From contig JAGQYE010000006.1 of assembly GCA_020436225.1 (NCBI GenBank), positions 1 through 59,931 of the forward strand: a DNA stretch of 59,931 bases, given 5' to 3'. This DNA comes from Bacteroidota bacterium. GTDB lineage: Bacteria; Bacteroidota; Bacteroidia; Chitinophagales; JADIYW01. This document shows positions 25,331 to 33,302 of the stretch, one piece after another; position 1 is the first letter of the stretch; the number at the start of each line of letters is the position of its first letter. Both the position numbers and the translations under genes were made by a program. The notes under the pieces were generated by a model that ran no database searches, was not told the origin of the DNA, and saw nothing but the letters and a program-made list of their open reading frames with translations.

Positions 25331-26386
25331 ATGAGCCAATACGCAGCACTTTTAGGAGAAGATAGAGCAAAGTATTTATTAGAACATACATCTAAAACTA
25401 TCGACAAATCGTTATTGCATTTGCCAAGTGCCGATTTTATTGATAAAATTTGGATACAAAGTAATAGAACGCCTCAAGTTTTGCGTAGCTTGCAACAACT
25501 TTACGGAAACGGAAGATTAGCCAACACAGGCTTTGTTTCTATTTTGCCGGTTGATCAAGGTATAGAACATAGTGCCGGCGCAAGTTTTGCTCCAAATCCA
25601 ATTTATTTCGATTCAGAAAACATAGTAAAATTAGCTTTAGAAGGCGGTTGCAACGCAGTGGCTTCTACTTATGGCGTGTTGGGTTCTGTTGCAAGAAAAT
25701 ATGCGCACAAAATTCCATTTATCGTAAAAATAAACCACAACGAATTTTTGACTTATCCTAATTCTTTCGACCAAATTATGTTTGGAACAATTAAAGATGC
25801 TTGGAATATGGGCGCTGTGGCGGTTGGTGCTACAATTTATTTTGGCTCTGCAGAATCAAAGCGACAAATTGTTGAAGTTGCTAAAGCATTCGAATATGCT
25901 CATGAATTAGGAATGGCAACCATTTTATGGTGTTATACACGAAATAATGCATTTAAAAAAGATGGAGTAGATTATCATACAGCAACCGATTTATCTTCGC
26001 AAGCCAATCATATCGGTGTAACTATTCAAGCAGATATCATCAAACAAAAGTTGCCAACTTTAAATGGTGGTTATACAGCTTTAAATTATGGGAAAACACA
26101 TCCAAAAGTTTATTCAGAATTAACAACAGAACATCCAATTGATTTAACGCGTTATCAAGTTGCCAATTGTTATATGGGTCGTGCAGGTTTAATTAATTCT
26201 GGTGGAGAAAGCAAAGGACAAACCGATTTAGCAGAAGCAGTTGAAACTGCTATTATTAATAAACGTGCCGGTGGTATGGGTTTAATTTCAGGAAGAAAAG
26301 CATTCCAAAAAGATGTAAAAGTTGGAATTGAACTTTTAAATGCTATTCAAGATGTTTATTTAGATGAGCAAGTAACTATTGCTTAG
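25331..26386 (+). CDS. fbaB: Class I fructose-bisphosphate aldolase
   Basis: 351 aa, of the DhnA/FbaB type rather than the animal type. It catalyses reversible cleavage of fructose 1,6-bisphosphate in glycolysis and gluconeogenesis through a Schiff-base lysine. Visible blocks are [34 protein letters not shown], the KINHNEF segment, [13 protein letters not shown] and the C-terminal [11 protein letters not shown] that closes the phosphate site. The length matches bacterial class I enzymes. It stands alone with a good promoter. No hairpin follows its stop closely; the next strong terminator is almost 300 bases downstream. Confidence 0.93.
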   Translation: MSQYAALLGEDRAKYLLEHTSKTIDKSLLHLPSADFIDKIWIQSNRTPQVLRSLQQLYGNGRLANTGFVSILPVDQGIEHSAGASFAPNPIYFDSENIVKLALEGGCNAVASTYGVLGSVARKYAHKIPFIVKINHNEFLTYPNSFDQIMFGTIKDAWNMGAVAVGATIYFGSAESKRQIVEVAKAFEYAHELGMATILWCYTRNNAFKKDGVDYHTATDLSSQANHIGVTIQADIIKQKLPTLNGGYTALNYGKTHPKVYSELTTEHPIDLTRYQVANCYMGRAGLINSGGESKGQTDLAEAVETAIINKRAGGMGLISGRKAFQKDVKVGIELLNAIQDVYLDEQVTIA

Positions 26387-26535
26387 TTTTCTTCTTTTCA
26401 TATTTATATTTACGATTGATTTATCTTGAAATCATTAATCTAAATGCATGCGATTAATTCATCTCATCATAAAATGGTATTTTGCTATTTTTCATTTGAT
26501 TAATGTCAATTAAGTTAATTTTTTCTTAAAATTAC

Positions 26536-26706
26536 TTGACAAGTAAGAAATGTTTTAGTAATATTATATCGAGATTCATTCATAAGTAACCAAAACGACG
26601 CAACATAGATTTATTTTTACCCGATGACTCTCAAAAGGATAGTTATCATAAAAACCCCCTACAGAAACATTGAGAACCCTTGTAATACAAGGGTTTTTCA
26701 TTTTTT
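26536..26706 (+). ncRNA. Candidate small RNA with its own promoter and terminator
   Basis: The 352-base gap 26387-26738 holds no convincing protein gene. It has a TTGACA-N17-TAATAT promoter-like pair (26536-26541 and 26559-26564), about 105 bases of sequence with a small stem (GATGACT with AGTTATC, one wobble), and a strong terminator (26675-26706: AACCCTTG/CAAGGGTT, 5-base loop, then T-rich). A transcript of about 130 bases starting near 26571 is proposed. A weaker alternative is that the terminator belongs to the aldolase mRNA and the rest is its 3' untranslated region. A TTGACA-type promoter is atypical for Bacteroidota, which weakens the call. Confidence 0.4.
26675..26706 (+). terminator. 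Rho-independent terminator
   Basis: An 8-bp stem, AACCCTTG with CAAGGGTT and loop TAATA, is followed by TTT and, after CA, a run of six T residues. It ends either the proposed small RNA or the aldolase transcript. The opposite strand has no T-run. Confidence 0.8.
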
Positions 26707-26738
26707 AAGAATATTGTATAAGCAAAATTGATTGGGAA

Positions 26739-27236
26739 TTATTCGCAAGGATTAAAAATCTTTACTGCAAAACCATCTACAGGCTCACCTGAAATAGGTT
26801 CATAATTGATTTCAGCATTATAAAAAGAAATTCGAGTATTGTAATTTAAATTGCATTCATCTATTGGTGCAACTGGTTTAGTATCTCCAAACGCAACAGG
26901 CACTAATCGATCGCAAGAAACACCTCTTGTAGTTAAATAATAACTAATCATGGCAGCTCTTTGTAAACTTAATTTCAAATTTTCTTCCGGTGTTTTTTCA
27001 GAATATACATGTCCTTCAATTCGAAATTTAGTGATATATGGCGTTTCTTTCAAATATTCAGCGACAAAATCCAACATTGGATCATTTTCATCTTTCACAT
27101 CATAATCATGTGAATCAAATTGAATTTTTGTCGGAAGAATTAATGAGTTATTTTGGATTTTAAAAGATGATTTTGCGTTAATAGTAATTGTTGCAAAAAC
27201 ACATAAAACAATAAAAAAGAGGGTTTTTCTAAACAT
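26739..27236 (-). CDS. OmpA-like domain protein
   Basis: 165 aa with a signal peptide (to about residue 21) and one OmpA/MotB-type peptidoglycan-associated domain. The domain is recognised from IQFDSHDYDVKD, FVAEYLKETPYITKFRIEGH, LSLQRAAMISYYLTTRGVSC and DRLVPVAFGDTKPVAP, ending NTRISFYN in place of the usual NRRVEF. There is no barrel or lipid anchor. The conserved Asp and Arg positions for diaminopimelate binding are partly altered, so binding to peptidoglycan is likely but not certain. It appears monocistronic. Confidence 0.85.
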   Translation of the reverse strand: MFRKTLFFIVLCVFATITINAKSSFKIQNNSLILPTKIQFDSHDYDVKDENDPMLDFVAEYLKETPYITKFRIEGHVYSEKTPEENLKLSLQRAAMISYYLTTRGVSCDRLVPVAFGDTKPVAPIDECNLNYNTRISFYNAEINYEPISGEPVDGFAVKIFNPCE

Positions 27237-27315
27237 TATTTTTTCATTTTCATAAATATCGGAAGAATCTGAATTTTATTTTACGCGAAATTGTTAGAAA
27301 TATGTGAAAAAAGGC

Positions 27316-28983
27316 TTATTTAAGACTTAAATTGCTCTTTTTTATACCATAAAAGAAATAAATCAATAAGCCAATAAGCATCCAAACTAAAAATCGAATC
27401 CAGTTTATTATTCCTAACGTAGAAACCAAATAACTGCAACTTAGAAAACCAAGTACCGGAATCAGCGACCAATTATTGAGGTATGTTTTTATGGAAACAT
27501 AAATTGCAAGTAATAAAAATAACCAAAATGGAATTTGGTGCTTCCATACTTCAAATCCTTGTTCAAAAGGAAAAGTATCAGAAATATTTTGAGGAGATTT
27601 TAAAAAGAAATACAAACCTAAAATAAGCAAAATCGGAACAATATATTTACCGTTAATATATGGCGTTTTAAATGTAGGATTATGCTCTTGTTTTATTTGT
27701 CCTTTGTCTCGTTGTTGTAAAATAATAATTCCACCGCAAACTAATATAAAAGCAAATAGAGTTCCAATACTACACATATCTGTAACCAATGCTGAATCTA
27801 AAAATAAAGATGGAATGCCAATAATGATGCCAGTAATAATAGTAGCAAATGAAGGCGTTCTGTATTTTGGATGTATGTTTGAAAATTTCTTAGGCAATAA
27901 ACCATCGCGGCTCATGCTCATCCAAATTCTTGGTTGTCCAATTTGAAAAACTAACATCACACTTGCGGTTGCAATTAAAGCACTAAAAGCTATTAGTCCA
28001 CCAATCCAATTTAATCCCACTTTTTTAAATGCATCAGCTAAAAAGGCTTCTGAATTTAGTTGTGTGTAATGTACCATTCCTGTTAAAACTAAAGCTGTTG
28101 CAATATATAATACAGTTGATATTAACAAAGAATAAATCATACCTCGTGGTAAATCACGTTGTGGATTTTTACATTCTTCTGCTGTGGTTGAAATAGCATC
28201 AAATCCTATATATGCAAAAAACACAGCAGAAACGCCTTTTAAAACACCACTTACACCATTAGGCGCAAATGGAATCCAGTTTTGTGGATTGACATAAAAC
28301 AATCCTATTAAAATAACAATTAGAATGACTGCTACTTTAAAAACTACCATTCCATTAGCAAAGCGCTTGCTTTCTTTTATGCCGATATATACTAATAATG
28401 TAATGAATAAATTGATAAAAAATGCCGGAAGATTTAAGATAAAAGGAATACCAAAAATTTTTGGTGCCGATGCCCAAAGTGCCGGAATATTACTTTTGGC
28501 TTCCATAAATCCTGTTGTTAAATAAGGAGGCAAAACGATACCAAATCCATGTAAAAAACTTGTGAAATTTCCACTCCAAGAAATAGCTACTGTAATATTT
28601 CCAATGGCATATTCTAACAATAAATCCCAGCCAATAATCCAAGCAATTAACTCACCGAAAACAGCATAAGAATACGTATAAGCACTTCCTGAAACCGGAA
28701 TTCTCGAAGCAAATTCGGCATAACAAAGAGCAGAAAAACCGCAGGCAATTGTAATGCCAACAAAAAGCAAAGAAACAGCCGGTCCGCCGTCAAAACAAGC
28801 ACGACCTATAGTTGAAAAAACGCCGGCACCTATTAATGCAGCGATGCCTAAAACGGTTAAATCACGAACGGTTAAGTTTTTATTTAATTGACCGGAATGT
28901 CCGTTTTTATTATTAGTCTGTTCTTCCACTTCTTTTAAAATGGATTCTACAGATTTTGTTCTAAATAAATTATTCCAATTCAT
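27316..28983 (-). CDS. Amino acid permease (APC superfamily)
   Basis: 555 aa with twelve or more membrane helices. The opening after a 40-residue cytoplasmic tail, NLTVRDLTVLGIAALIGAGV, followed by FSTIG, carries the substrate-binding GAGVF of the APC fold. Further blocks are ARIPVSGSAYTYSYAVFGEL, AWIIGWDLLLEY, FFAYIGFDAISTTAEECKNP and GQPRIWMSMSRDGLLPKKFS, all typical of cationic amino acid or YfnA-like transporters. The substrate cannot be told from sequence. The C-terminal two helices make it slightly longer than the minimum. The tRNA-Lys gene lies just upstream, on the same strand. Confidence 0.9.
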   Translation of the reverse strand: MNWNNLFRTKSVESILKEVEEQTNNKNGHSGQLNKNLTVRDLTVLGIAALIGAGVFSTIGRACFDGGPAVSLLFVGITIACGFSALCYAEFASRIPVSGSAYTYSYAVFGELIAWIIGWDLLLEYAIGNITVAISWSGNFTSFLHGFGIVLPPYLTTGFMEAKSNIPALWASAPKIFGIPFILNLPAFFINLFITLLVYIGIKESKRFANGMVVFKVAVILIVILIGLFYVNPQNWIPFAPNGVSGVLKGVSAVFFAYIGFDAISTTAEECKNPQRDLPRGMIYSLLISTVLYIATALVLTGMVHYTQLNSEAFLADAFKKVGLNWIGGLIAFSALIATASVMLVFQIGQPRIWMSMSRDGLLPKKFSNIHPKYRTPSFATIITGIIIGIPSLFLDSALVTDMCSIGTLFAFILVCGGIIILQQRDKGQIKQEHNPTFKTPYINGKYIVPILLILGLYFFLKSPQNISDTFPFEQGFEVWKHQIPFWLFLLLAIYVSIKTYLNNWSLIPVLGFLSCSYLVSTLGIINWIRFLVWMLIGLLIYFFYGIKKSNLSLK

Positions 28984-29011
28984 TTTTGAATTTTGATAAA
29001 GATACTAAAAT

Positions 29012-29046
29012 CTAAAAATAAAAACGGCAATCAAAAAGATTGCCGT
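29012..29046 (-). terminator. Terminator directly after tRNA-Lys
   Basis: Read on the minus strand, a 9-bp stem ACGGCAATC with GATTGCCGT and a 5-base loop begins right after the tRNA CCA end and is followed by a T-rich run. Confidence 0.85.
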
Positions 29047-29122
29047 TGGTGACCCCGCTGGGGCTCGAACCCAGGACCCACTGATTAAGAGTCAGCTACT
29101 CTACCAACTGAGCTACGAAGTC
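29047..29122 (-). tRNA. tRNA-Lys (anticodon CTT)
   Basis: The minus strand folds into a complete cloverleaf: acceptor GACTTCG with CGGGGTC, D-arm GCTC/GAGT, anticodon stem GCTGA/TCAGT around the loop CTCTTAA (anticodon CTT, reading AAG), and a T-arm with GGTTCGAGCCC. The discriminator A and an encoded CCA are present. A strong terminator follows. Parts of this gene are repeated, in altered form, in the tandem repeat upstream of it. Confidence 0.95.
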
Positions 29123-29444
29123 GGACTTCAAAAATAAGAATTTTTCGGGTAAAAATCTGATTACAAACTTTTATATAGTTGAGGTATTTTAAAATCTTTA
29201 TTTGATTTTTTTAATATACCCACTGATTAATCCCGTAGTTACGGGATACCAACTGAGCTGCGAAGTCGGGCTTCAAAAATAAGAATTTTTTGGGTAAAAA
29301 TCTGATTACAAACTTTTATATAGTTGAGGTATTTTAAAATCTTTATTTGATTTTTTTAATATACCCACTGATTAATCCCGTAGTTACGGGATACCAACTG
29401 AGCTACGAAGTCGGACTTCAAAAATAAGAATTTTTTGGGTAAAA
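29103..29444 (-). repeat. 145-bp tandem repeat built from tRNA-Lys pieces and a palindrome
   Basis: Two full units (29103-29247 and 29248-29392) and a partial third (29393 to about 29444) repeat with an exact period of 145 bases and only a few differences. The first unit begins inside the real tRNA gene. On the minus strand each later tRNA-like part has the tRNA 5' quarter (CGACTTCG, TAGCTCAGTTGGT), then ATCCCGTAACTACGGGAT, a perfect palindrome that replaces the anticodon arm's 5' half, then TTAATCAGTGGGT, and then unrelated AT-rich sequence. The copies lack a T-arm and acceptor 3' strand, so they are pseudo-tRNAs. No gene is seen in the rest of this 350-base gap. Confidence 0.9.
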
Positions 29445-29471
29445 TATTGATAAAGCATTTTTATAAAAAAA

Positions 29472-31319
29472 TCATTGATAAAAACGTTTGATACCGGAAG
29501 TATCTGTCAATGCTTTCATAAATGCGATTAAATCTTTCTTTTCTTGATCGGTAAGATGTAAGCGTTTGTTTTGCAATGTTTGGTTCGGAATATCTAAACG
29601 CAATCCAAGTCCACCGCCATGTTCATAAAACTCTATTACTTCTTCCAATGTTTTAAACCCTCCATTATGCATATATGGTGCTGTGATATCAATATTTCTT
29701 ACTGTTGACGTTTTAATAGAATGTTTAAAATCCGGAATTTCAAAAATTTTATATTTTCCAATATCGGTATCTAAAACCGGATGAATAGTATCGAATGTTT
29801 GTGTTACACCTAAAACTTCCGATTCTGCAACGCCATAAAATGGCGGCGTGTTTCCGAAAAATGTCGGCGCAAAATGACAAGAACCACATTGACCTTTCCC
29901 CATAAATACATTAAATCCGCGCTTTACTGCAGCATCTATTTTTTTGGTTTCACCACGCATATATTTATCAAATGGAGAATTTAAAAAAATAAGTTGACGC
30001 TCAAAATCAGAAATACATAAATTTATTGTAGATAATGCGATGGCATTTTCTTTATATTGTGGAAACGCAGAATTAAATAATCGAATATATGTTGTATCAG
30101 CTTTAAGTTCTTTTACAATATGTGTATAATCGTGATTAAATTCTTCAGGATTAGAAACAACTTGGTCAACTTGAGTTTCTAAAGTAACTGCACGTAAATC
30201 ATAGAAATAAGAAGCTTGAAGAGCAGCATTTAGTAAGGTCGGTGTATTGCGTTCTTGAAATTTATCAGGTTTATTGGTAATTGCTGTTTTTAATTTATCT
30301 GTAAAAAATTTCTCAGGCTGATGGCAAGTAGCACAGCTCATCTTTCCATCTTTCGACAAACGTGTATCAAAAAATAATTTTTTACCTATTTCTGAATACA
30401 ACGGATTATTTGGATAATACTTATCGCTGGCATAAAATTTTGCATCTAAGAAATCTGTGTCATAAATTGTTTTAGCATCGAGGTTAACCGCTCTAAATAC
30501 TTCGTTTCTTTGGAGATTTGGGATATTAAGTTCAGCTTGAAATGCTACTATATGTTGGTTCAGCGGTTGTAAGTATTTTTTAATAAAGTAAAGCCTGTCA
30601 ATTGTAGAAAACGTATGCTTATTCAAGTATGTATTAGTAGCATCAAATGAAGCTTGCATTTGCTTGAATTGCTTGTCATTTCCTGAAGTATGATAAAGCG
30701 AAAGTATATGCTGAATTGTTTTTAAACTTGCTTCTATTTCAGGTGTGATATTCCGTAAATCCGGTGAATCAAAAGACACTAAACTTAAAGTTTCAATACG
30801 AATTAAATGAAATCGAATTGCTTCAAAAATATAAGTATCTTTTAAAGTTGCATTTTTTAAAATCAAGTAAAAAGCTAAAGTTCTGTATTTTAATTTTCGA
30901 GTAAGTTGCGTTAAACTCTCATAATCTATTGAGTCGGCAAACAACTCACTTTCTACTACTTGCAAGCCTTCAGGTTTTAAGTTAGGATCATATCCATATT
31001 CCATTTCAATGGCATTTGCTCCATTAAAAAAAGGATATCGATTATTGTCGTAATATTCGAGGATGAATTCAATCTTTTTAAAAGAATTTCTCATTTCTAT
31101 AAATCGCTCAAGTAATGCGTCCGCATTGGCTGTGTCATCAATTAAAAATTGAAACGTGTCTAATTGAGCCGAAAAATTTCTAGTATTTGTTAAGCAGATA
31201 TCTTTAACTTCTCCAACCGGTGAGGATTGTTTTGTAAATGCTCCAAGAAATAATAAGAATGAAAGTAAGACAAAACTAATAAGTATCGTTTTACTTCTTT
31301 TATGCTTGATGTTTTTCAT
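29472..31319 (-). CDS. Diheme cytochrome c peroxidase with long N-terminal helical domain
   Basis: 615 aa. An N-terminal membrane anchor or signal (about 8-28) is followed by about 260 mostly helical residues and then a MauG/CcpA-type diheme domain (about 300-615). The two haem c sites are CATCH (329-333) and CGSCH (478-482); YMHNGGFKTLEEVIEFYEHG near the C-terminus is typical of the family. The enzyme reduces peroxide, or oxidises a partner, in the periplasm. The helical N-terminal part (for example FKKIEFILEYYDNNRYPFFN, then GANAIEMEYG) resembles imelysin-like domains, but I am not sure. It is about twice the size of classical peroxidases. Confidence 0.88.
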   Translation of the reverse strand: MKNIKHKRSKTILISFVLLSFLLFLGAFTKQSSPVGEVKDICLTNTRNFSAQLDTFQFLIDDTANADALLERFIEMRNSFKKIEFILEYYDNNRYPFFNGANAIEMEYGYDPNLKPEGLQVVESELFADSIDYESLTQLTRKLKYRTLAFYLILKNATLKDTYIFEAIRFHLIRIETLSLVSFDSPDLRNITPEIEASLKTIQHILSLYHTSGNDKQFKQMQASFDATNTYLNKHTFSTIDRLYFIKKYLQPLNQHIVAFQAELNIPNLQRNEVFRAVNLDAKTIYDTDFLDAKFYASDKYYPNNPLYSEIGKKLFFDTRLSKDGKMSCATCHQPEKFFTDKLKTAITNKPDKFQERNTPTLLNAALQASYFYDLRAVTLETQVDQVVSNPEEFNHDYTHIVKELKADTTYIRLFNSAFPQYKENAIALSTINLCISDFERQLIFLNSPFDKYMRGETKKIDAAVKRGFNVFMGKGQCGSCHFAPTFFGNTPPFYGVAESEVLGVTQTFDTIHPVLDTDIGKYKIFEIPDFKHSIKTSTVRNIDITAPYMHNGGFKTLEEVIEFYEHGGGLGLRLDIPNQTLQNKRLHLTDQEKKDLIAFMKALTDTSGIKRFYQ

Positions 31320-31399
31320 TCAATTATGAAAATAAAAAAAATTAGATAAGAAATATCTTGTATAATGTTAACGAATAATCAAACATAAAAAAAAGAAAA

Positions 31400-31407
31400 T
31401 ACCTTTG
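31400..31407 (+). promoter_or_regulatory. -7 box TACCTTTG of the metallophosphoesterase gene
   Basis: A TAnnTTTG match lies 41 bases before the ATG at 31449. TGCAAC and GTTGCA arms follow it but are eight bases apart. Confidence 0.45.
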
Positions 31408-31448
31408 CAACAAATTAATGTTGCATTTGTTTGCATAGAAAATAAAAT

Positions 31449-32708
31449 ATGAACGACAGATTTAATCCGATTTGGTTTCTTGTTCCGGTGGCTATTCTAA
31501 TTTTTGTAGATATTTATGTATTCCAATCTGTTCGAAGTATTTTTGCTCATTCAAAAACAAATCATCAAAAAATTGCTTACACCTTTTATTGGGCATTATC
31601 TTCTATTACTTACATCGCATTTATTTTATTACTAACAAAAGACTATTACACTTGGCATGGTTGGGATAAAAACTTATTAGTTGGCTTTGCTCAACTCATT
31701 TTTCTTGGAAAATTATTTGTTCTTCCATTTTTATTAATAGATGATATTGTTCGTTTAATTCGATGGATATTTAGCTGGTTTGCTACCAATTCAATTTCTA
31801 CTCAACCCAATGGAATTTCTCGACTACAATTTCTAAATAAAATGGGATTAATTGTTGGTTCTATGATGTCAGGTGCCTTATTGTACGGCATTCTTCGCGG
31901 TGCATATAATTTTAAAGTAAGAAAAATAAAATTAGAAATTCCAAATCTTCCGGAAGAATGGAAAGGTTTGAAAATCGTTCAATTTTCCGATTTACATATC
32001 GGCAGTTTTGCAAACGAAAAACCGGTTCAAAAGATCGTTGATTTAATCAATCAACAAGAAGCGGATATCGTCTTTTTTACCGGCGATTTAGTTAATAATT
32101 TATCCGGTGAACTACAGCCTTATATTTCAATTTTAAAAGAAATAAAAGTCAAAACGAAAATATATTCAATTTTAGGTAACCATGATTACGGTCATTATAA
32201 ACGATGGGATTCCAAGGAAGAGATGAAAGCTAATTTCAACAACTTATTAAAAATTCAAAAAGAAGATTTAGGTTGGGATTTGTTGTTAGATGAAAATCGG
32301 ATTTTAGAACGCAATGGTAAGAAATTAGCAATTATTGGCGTACAATATATTGGTCATTCACTTCGGTTTGCACAAATAGGAAATTTAGCTAAAGCTTATG
32401 AAGGCGCACAAGATGCTGAAGTACAATTGTTGCTTTCACACGATCCGACACATTGGGATAAAGAAATTTCTATAAATAAAGACTATCAAAAAATCCAAGC
32501 AACATTTGCAGGCCACACGCACGGATTTCAATTTGGCATAGAAATTCCGGGTATAAAATGGAGTCCGGCAAAATACATGTATCCACATTGGGCTGGCTTA
32601 TATAAAAACAAACATCAATATTTATATGTAAATCGAGGTGCCGGTTTCTTAGGATATCCAGGACGATTAGGTATTTCTCCTGAAATTACTGTTTTCCAAT
32701 TAGCATAA
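31449..32708 (+). CDS. Membrane-anchored metallophosphoesterase
   Basis: 419 aa. Four hydrophobic helices (about 8-28, 38-58, 72-95, 130-150) lead into a calcineurin-like phosphoesterase domain. The metal-ligand motifs are all present: FSDLHIGSF (DxH), FFTGDLVNN (GDxxN), LGNHDYGHY (GNHD), LLSHDPTHW and FAGHTHGFQFG (GHxH). The arrangement resembles YkoQ/YaeI-like proteins, which act on lipid or cyclic phosphodiesters, but the substrate is not known. The catalytic domain side of the membrane is not certain. A hairpin follows the stop by two bases. Confidence 0.9.
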   Translation: MNDRFNPIWFLVPVAILIFVDIYVFQSVRSIFAHSKTNHQKIAYTFYWALSSITYIAFILLLTKDYYTWHGWDKNLLVGFAQLIFLGKLFVLPFLLIDDIVRLIRWIFSWFATNSISTQPNGISRLQFLNKMGLIVGSMMSGALLYGILRGAYNFKVRKIKLEIPNLPEEWKGLKIVQFSDLHIGSFANEKPVQKIVDLINQQEADIVFFTGDLVNNLSGELQPYISILKEIKVKTKIYSILGNHDYGHYKRWDSKEEMKANFNNLLKIQKEDLGWDLLLDENRILERNGKKLAIIGVQYIGHSLRFAQIGNLAKAYEGAQDAEVQLLLSHDPTHWDKEISINKDYQKIQATFAGHTHGFQFGIEIPGIKWSPAKYMYPHWAGLYKNKHQYLYVNRGAGFLGYPGRLGISPEITVFQLA

Positions 32709-32710
32709 AA

Positions 32711-32736
32711 AAAGTTGGCTAAGAGTAGCCAACTTT
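32711..32736 (-). terminator. Hairpin terminator facing the minus strand
   Basis: An 11-bp perfect stem, AAAGTTGGCTA with TAGCCAACTTT, has a 4-base loop. The T-run is on the minus strand, so it fits best as the end of the transcript carrying the 49-aa ORF and the motif array. It may also end the plus-strand phosphoesterase mRNA less efficiently. Confidence 0.7.
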
Positions 32737-32774
32737 GGACGGTTAATAAATTTTACTTTCTATACTTGCAGTTC

Positions 32775-32959
32775 GGGTTTTTATGCTTCCAGAAAGCGTC
32801 CGTCGGGTGTTTACGTTTCGAGTTTTTTTGTTTCTAAAATTAAGTAGGTTTTTATGTTTCCTGACTTTAAGGGTTTGGGTTAGGATTTTTATGTTTCTTT
32901 TCTTTAGGATTGTCAGGTTTATTTTTTCGATTTAATTAGATTAGGATTTTTATGTTTCT
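32775..32959 (-). repeat. Array of six or seven GAAACATAAAAACC-like motifs
   Basis: On the minus strand a purine-rich motif, consensus GAAACATAAAAACC, occurs at 32944-32959, 32883-32898, 32846-32861, 32820-32835, 32805-32820 and 32775-32790, with a decayed copy near 32915-32930. Spacing varies (15 to 61 bases). Several copies share flanks of the form CCTAAAGTC-x-G before and CCTA after. The array starts eight bases after the 49-aa ORF stop and ends before a minus-strand terminator, so it would form the 3' untranslated part of that transcript. Two more copies lie downstream of the 508-aa gene, on the plus strand. Confidence 0.7.
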
Positions 32960-32965
32960 ACACGA

Positions 32966-33115
32966 TTAACGTTTTCCTACTTCGTCTTCCGTTATGATGA
33001 ATTGCTGATAAGTAAATTGTCGTACGAATGTTTTATTTTGCATTTTGTTCGACTTAGCTACGTAATCCATTTGTTGTCTTACGATGTCTTTTATTATTTT
33101 TTTCATCTTATTCAT
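32966..33115 (-). CDS. Small 49-aa basic protein, unknown
   Basis: The ATG at 33115 starts a 49-residue frame, MNKMKKIIKDIVRQQMDYVA then KSNKMQNKTFVRQFTYQQFI and ITEDEVGKR, ending TAA. The composition is protein-like: basic amphipathic N-terminal helix, aromatic centre, acidic stretch, Lys-Arg end. An in-frame ATG also exists at codon 4. I do not recognise the family. It is divergent from the 508-aa gene (187 bases between starts), and its mRNA appears to carry the motif array and a terminator. The region 32709-32965 otherwise holds only these repeats. Confidence 0.55.
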   Translation of the reverse strand: MNKMKKIIKDIVRQQMDYVAKSNKMQNKTFVRQFTYQQFIITEDEVGKR

Positions 33116-33302
33116 TTTTATTCAGTTTAGGTTTTATGAATGTTTGTTTGTTTTGATAATGTAAAGTTATTGGCAAAGACTTGAAGTTATCTGAGCAAAT
33201 AAGGCAAAATTGTGACATCCTTATTTCCACACAAGTGGATATCAATAAATCTATATACAATTCTTTAAGTGTAATATTATAGTAAAGACTTAAAGATAAT
33301 TT

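Noticed and set aside
26635..26742. A 35-codon plus-strand frame inside the candidate small RNA
   Set aside because: It would run through the strong terminator hairpin and has no protein-like features.
29248..29444. Second and third tRNA-Lys genes
   Set aside because: The copies lack the anticodon 5' half, T-arm and acceptor 3' strand, so they cannot fold as tRNAs.
31400..31425. A third metal-regulator palindrome before the metallophosphoesterase
   Set aside because: TGCAAC and GTTGCA are present but eight bases apart instead of three, so the site does not match the pair at 9239-9292.
32783..32935. 50-codon plus-strand frame rich in Arg and Phe across the motif array
   Set aside because: The repeats look coding at first, but the copies fall in different reading frames, so the protein repeat is a by-product of the DNA motif.
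32775..32959. CRISPR-like array
   Set aside because: Motif copies are short, imperfect and irregularly spaced (15-61 bases), and there are no cas genes nearby.
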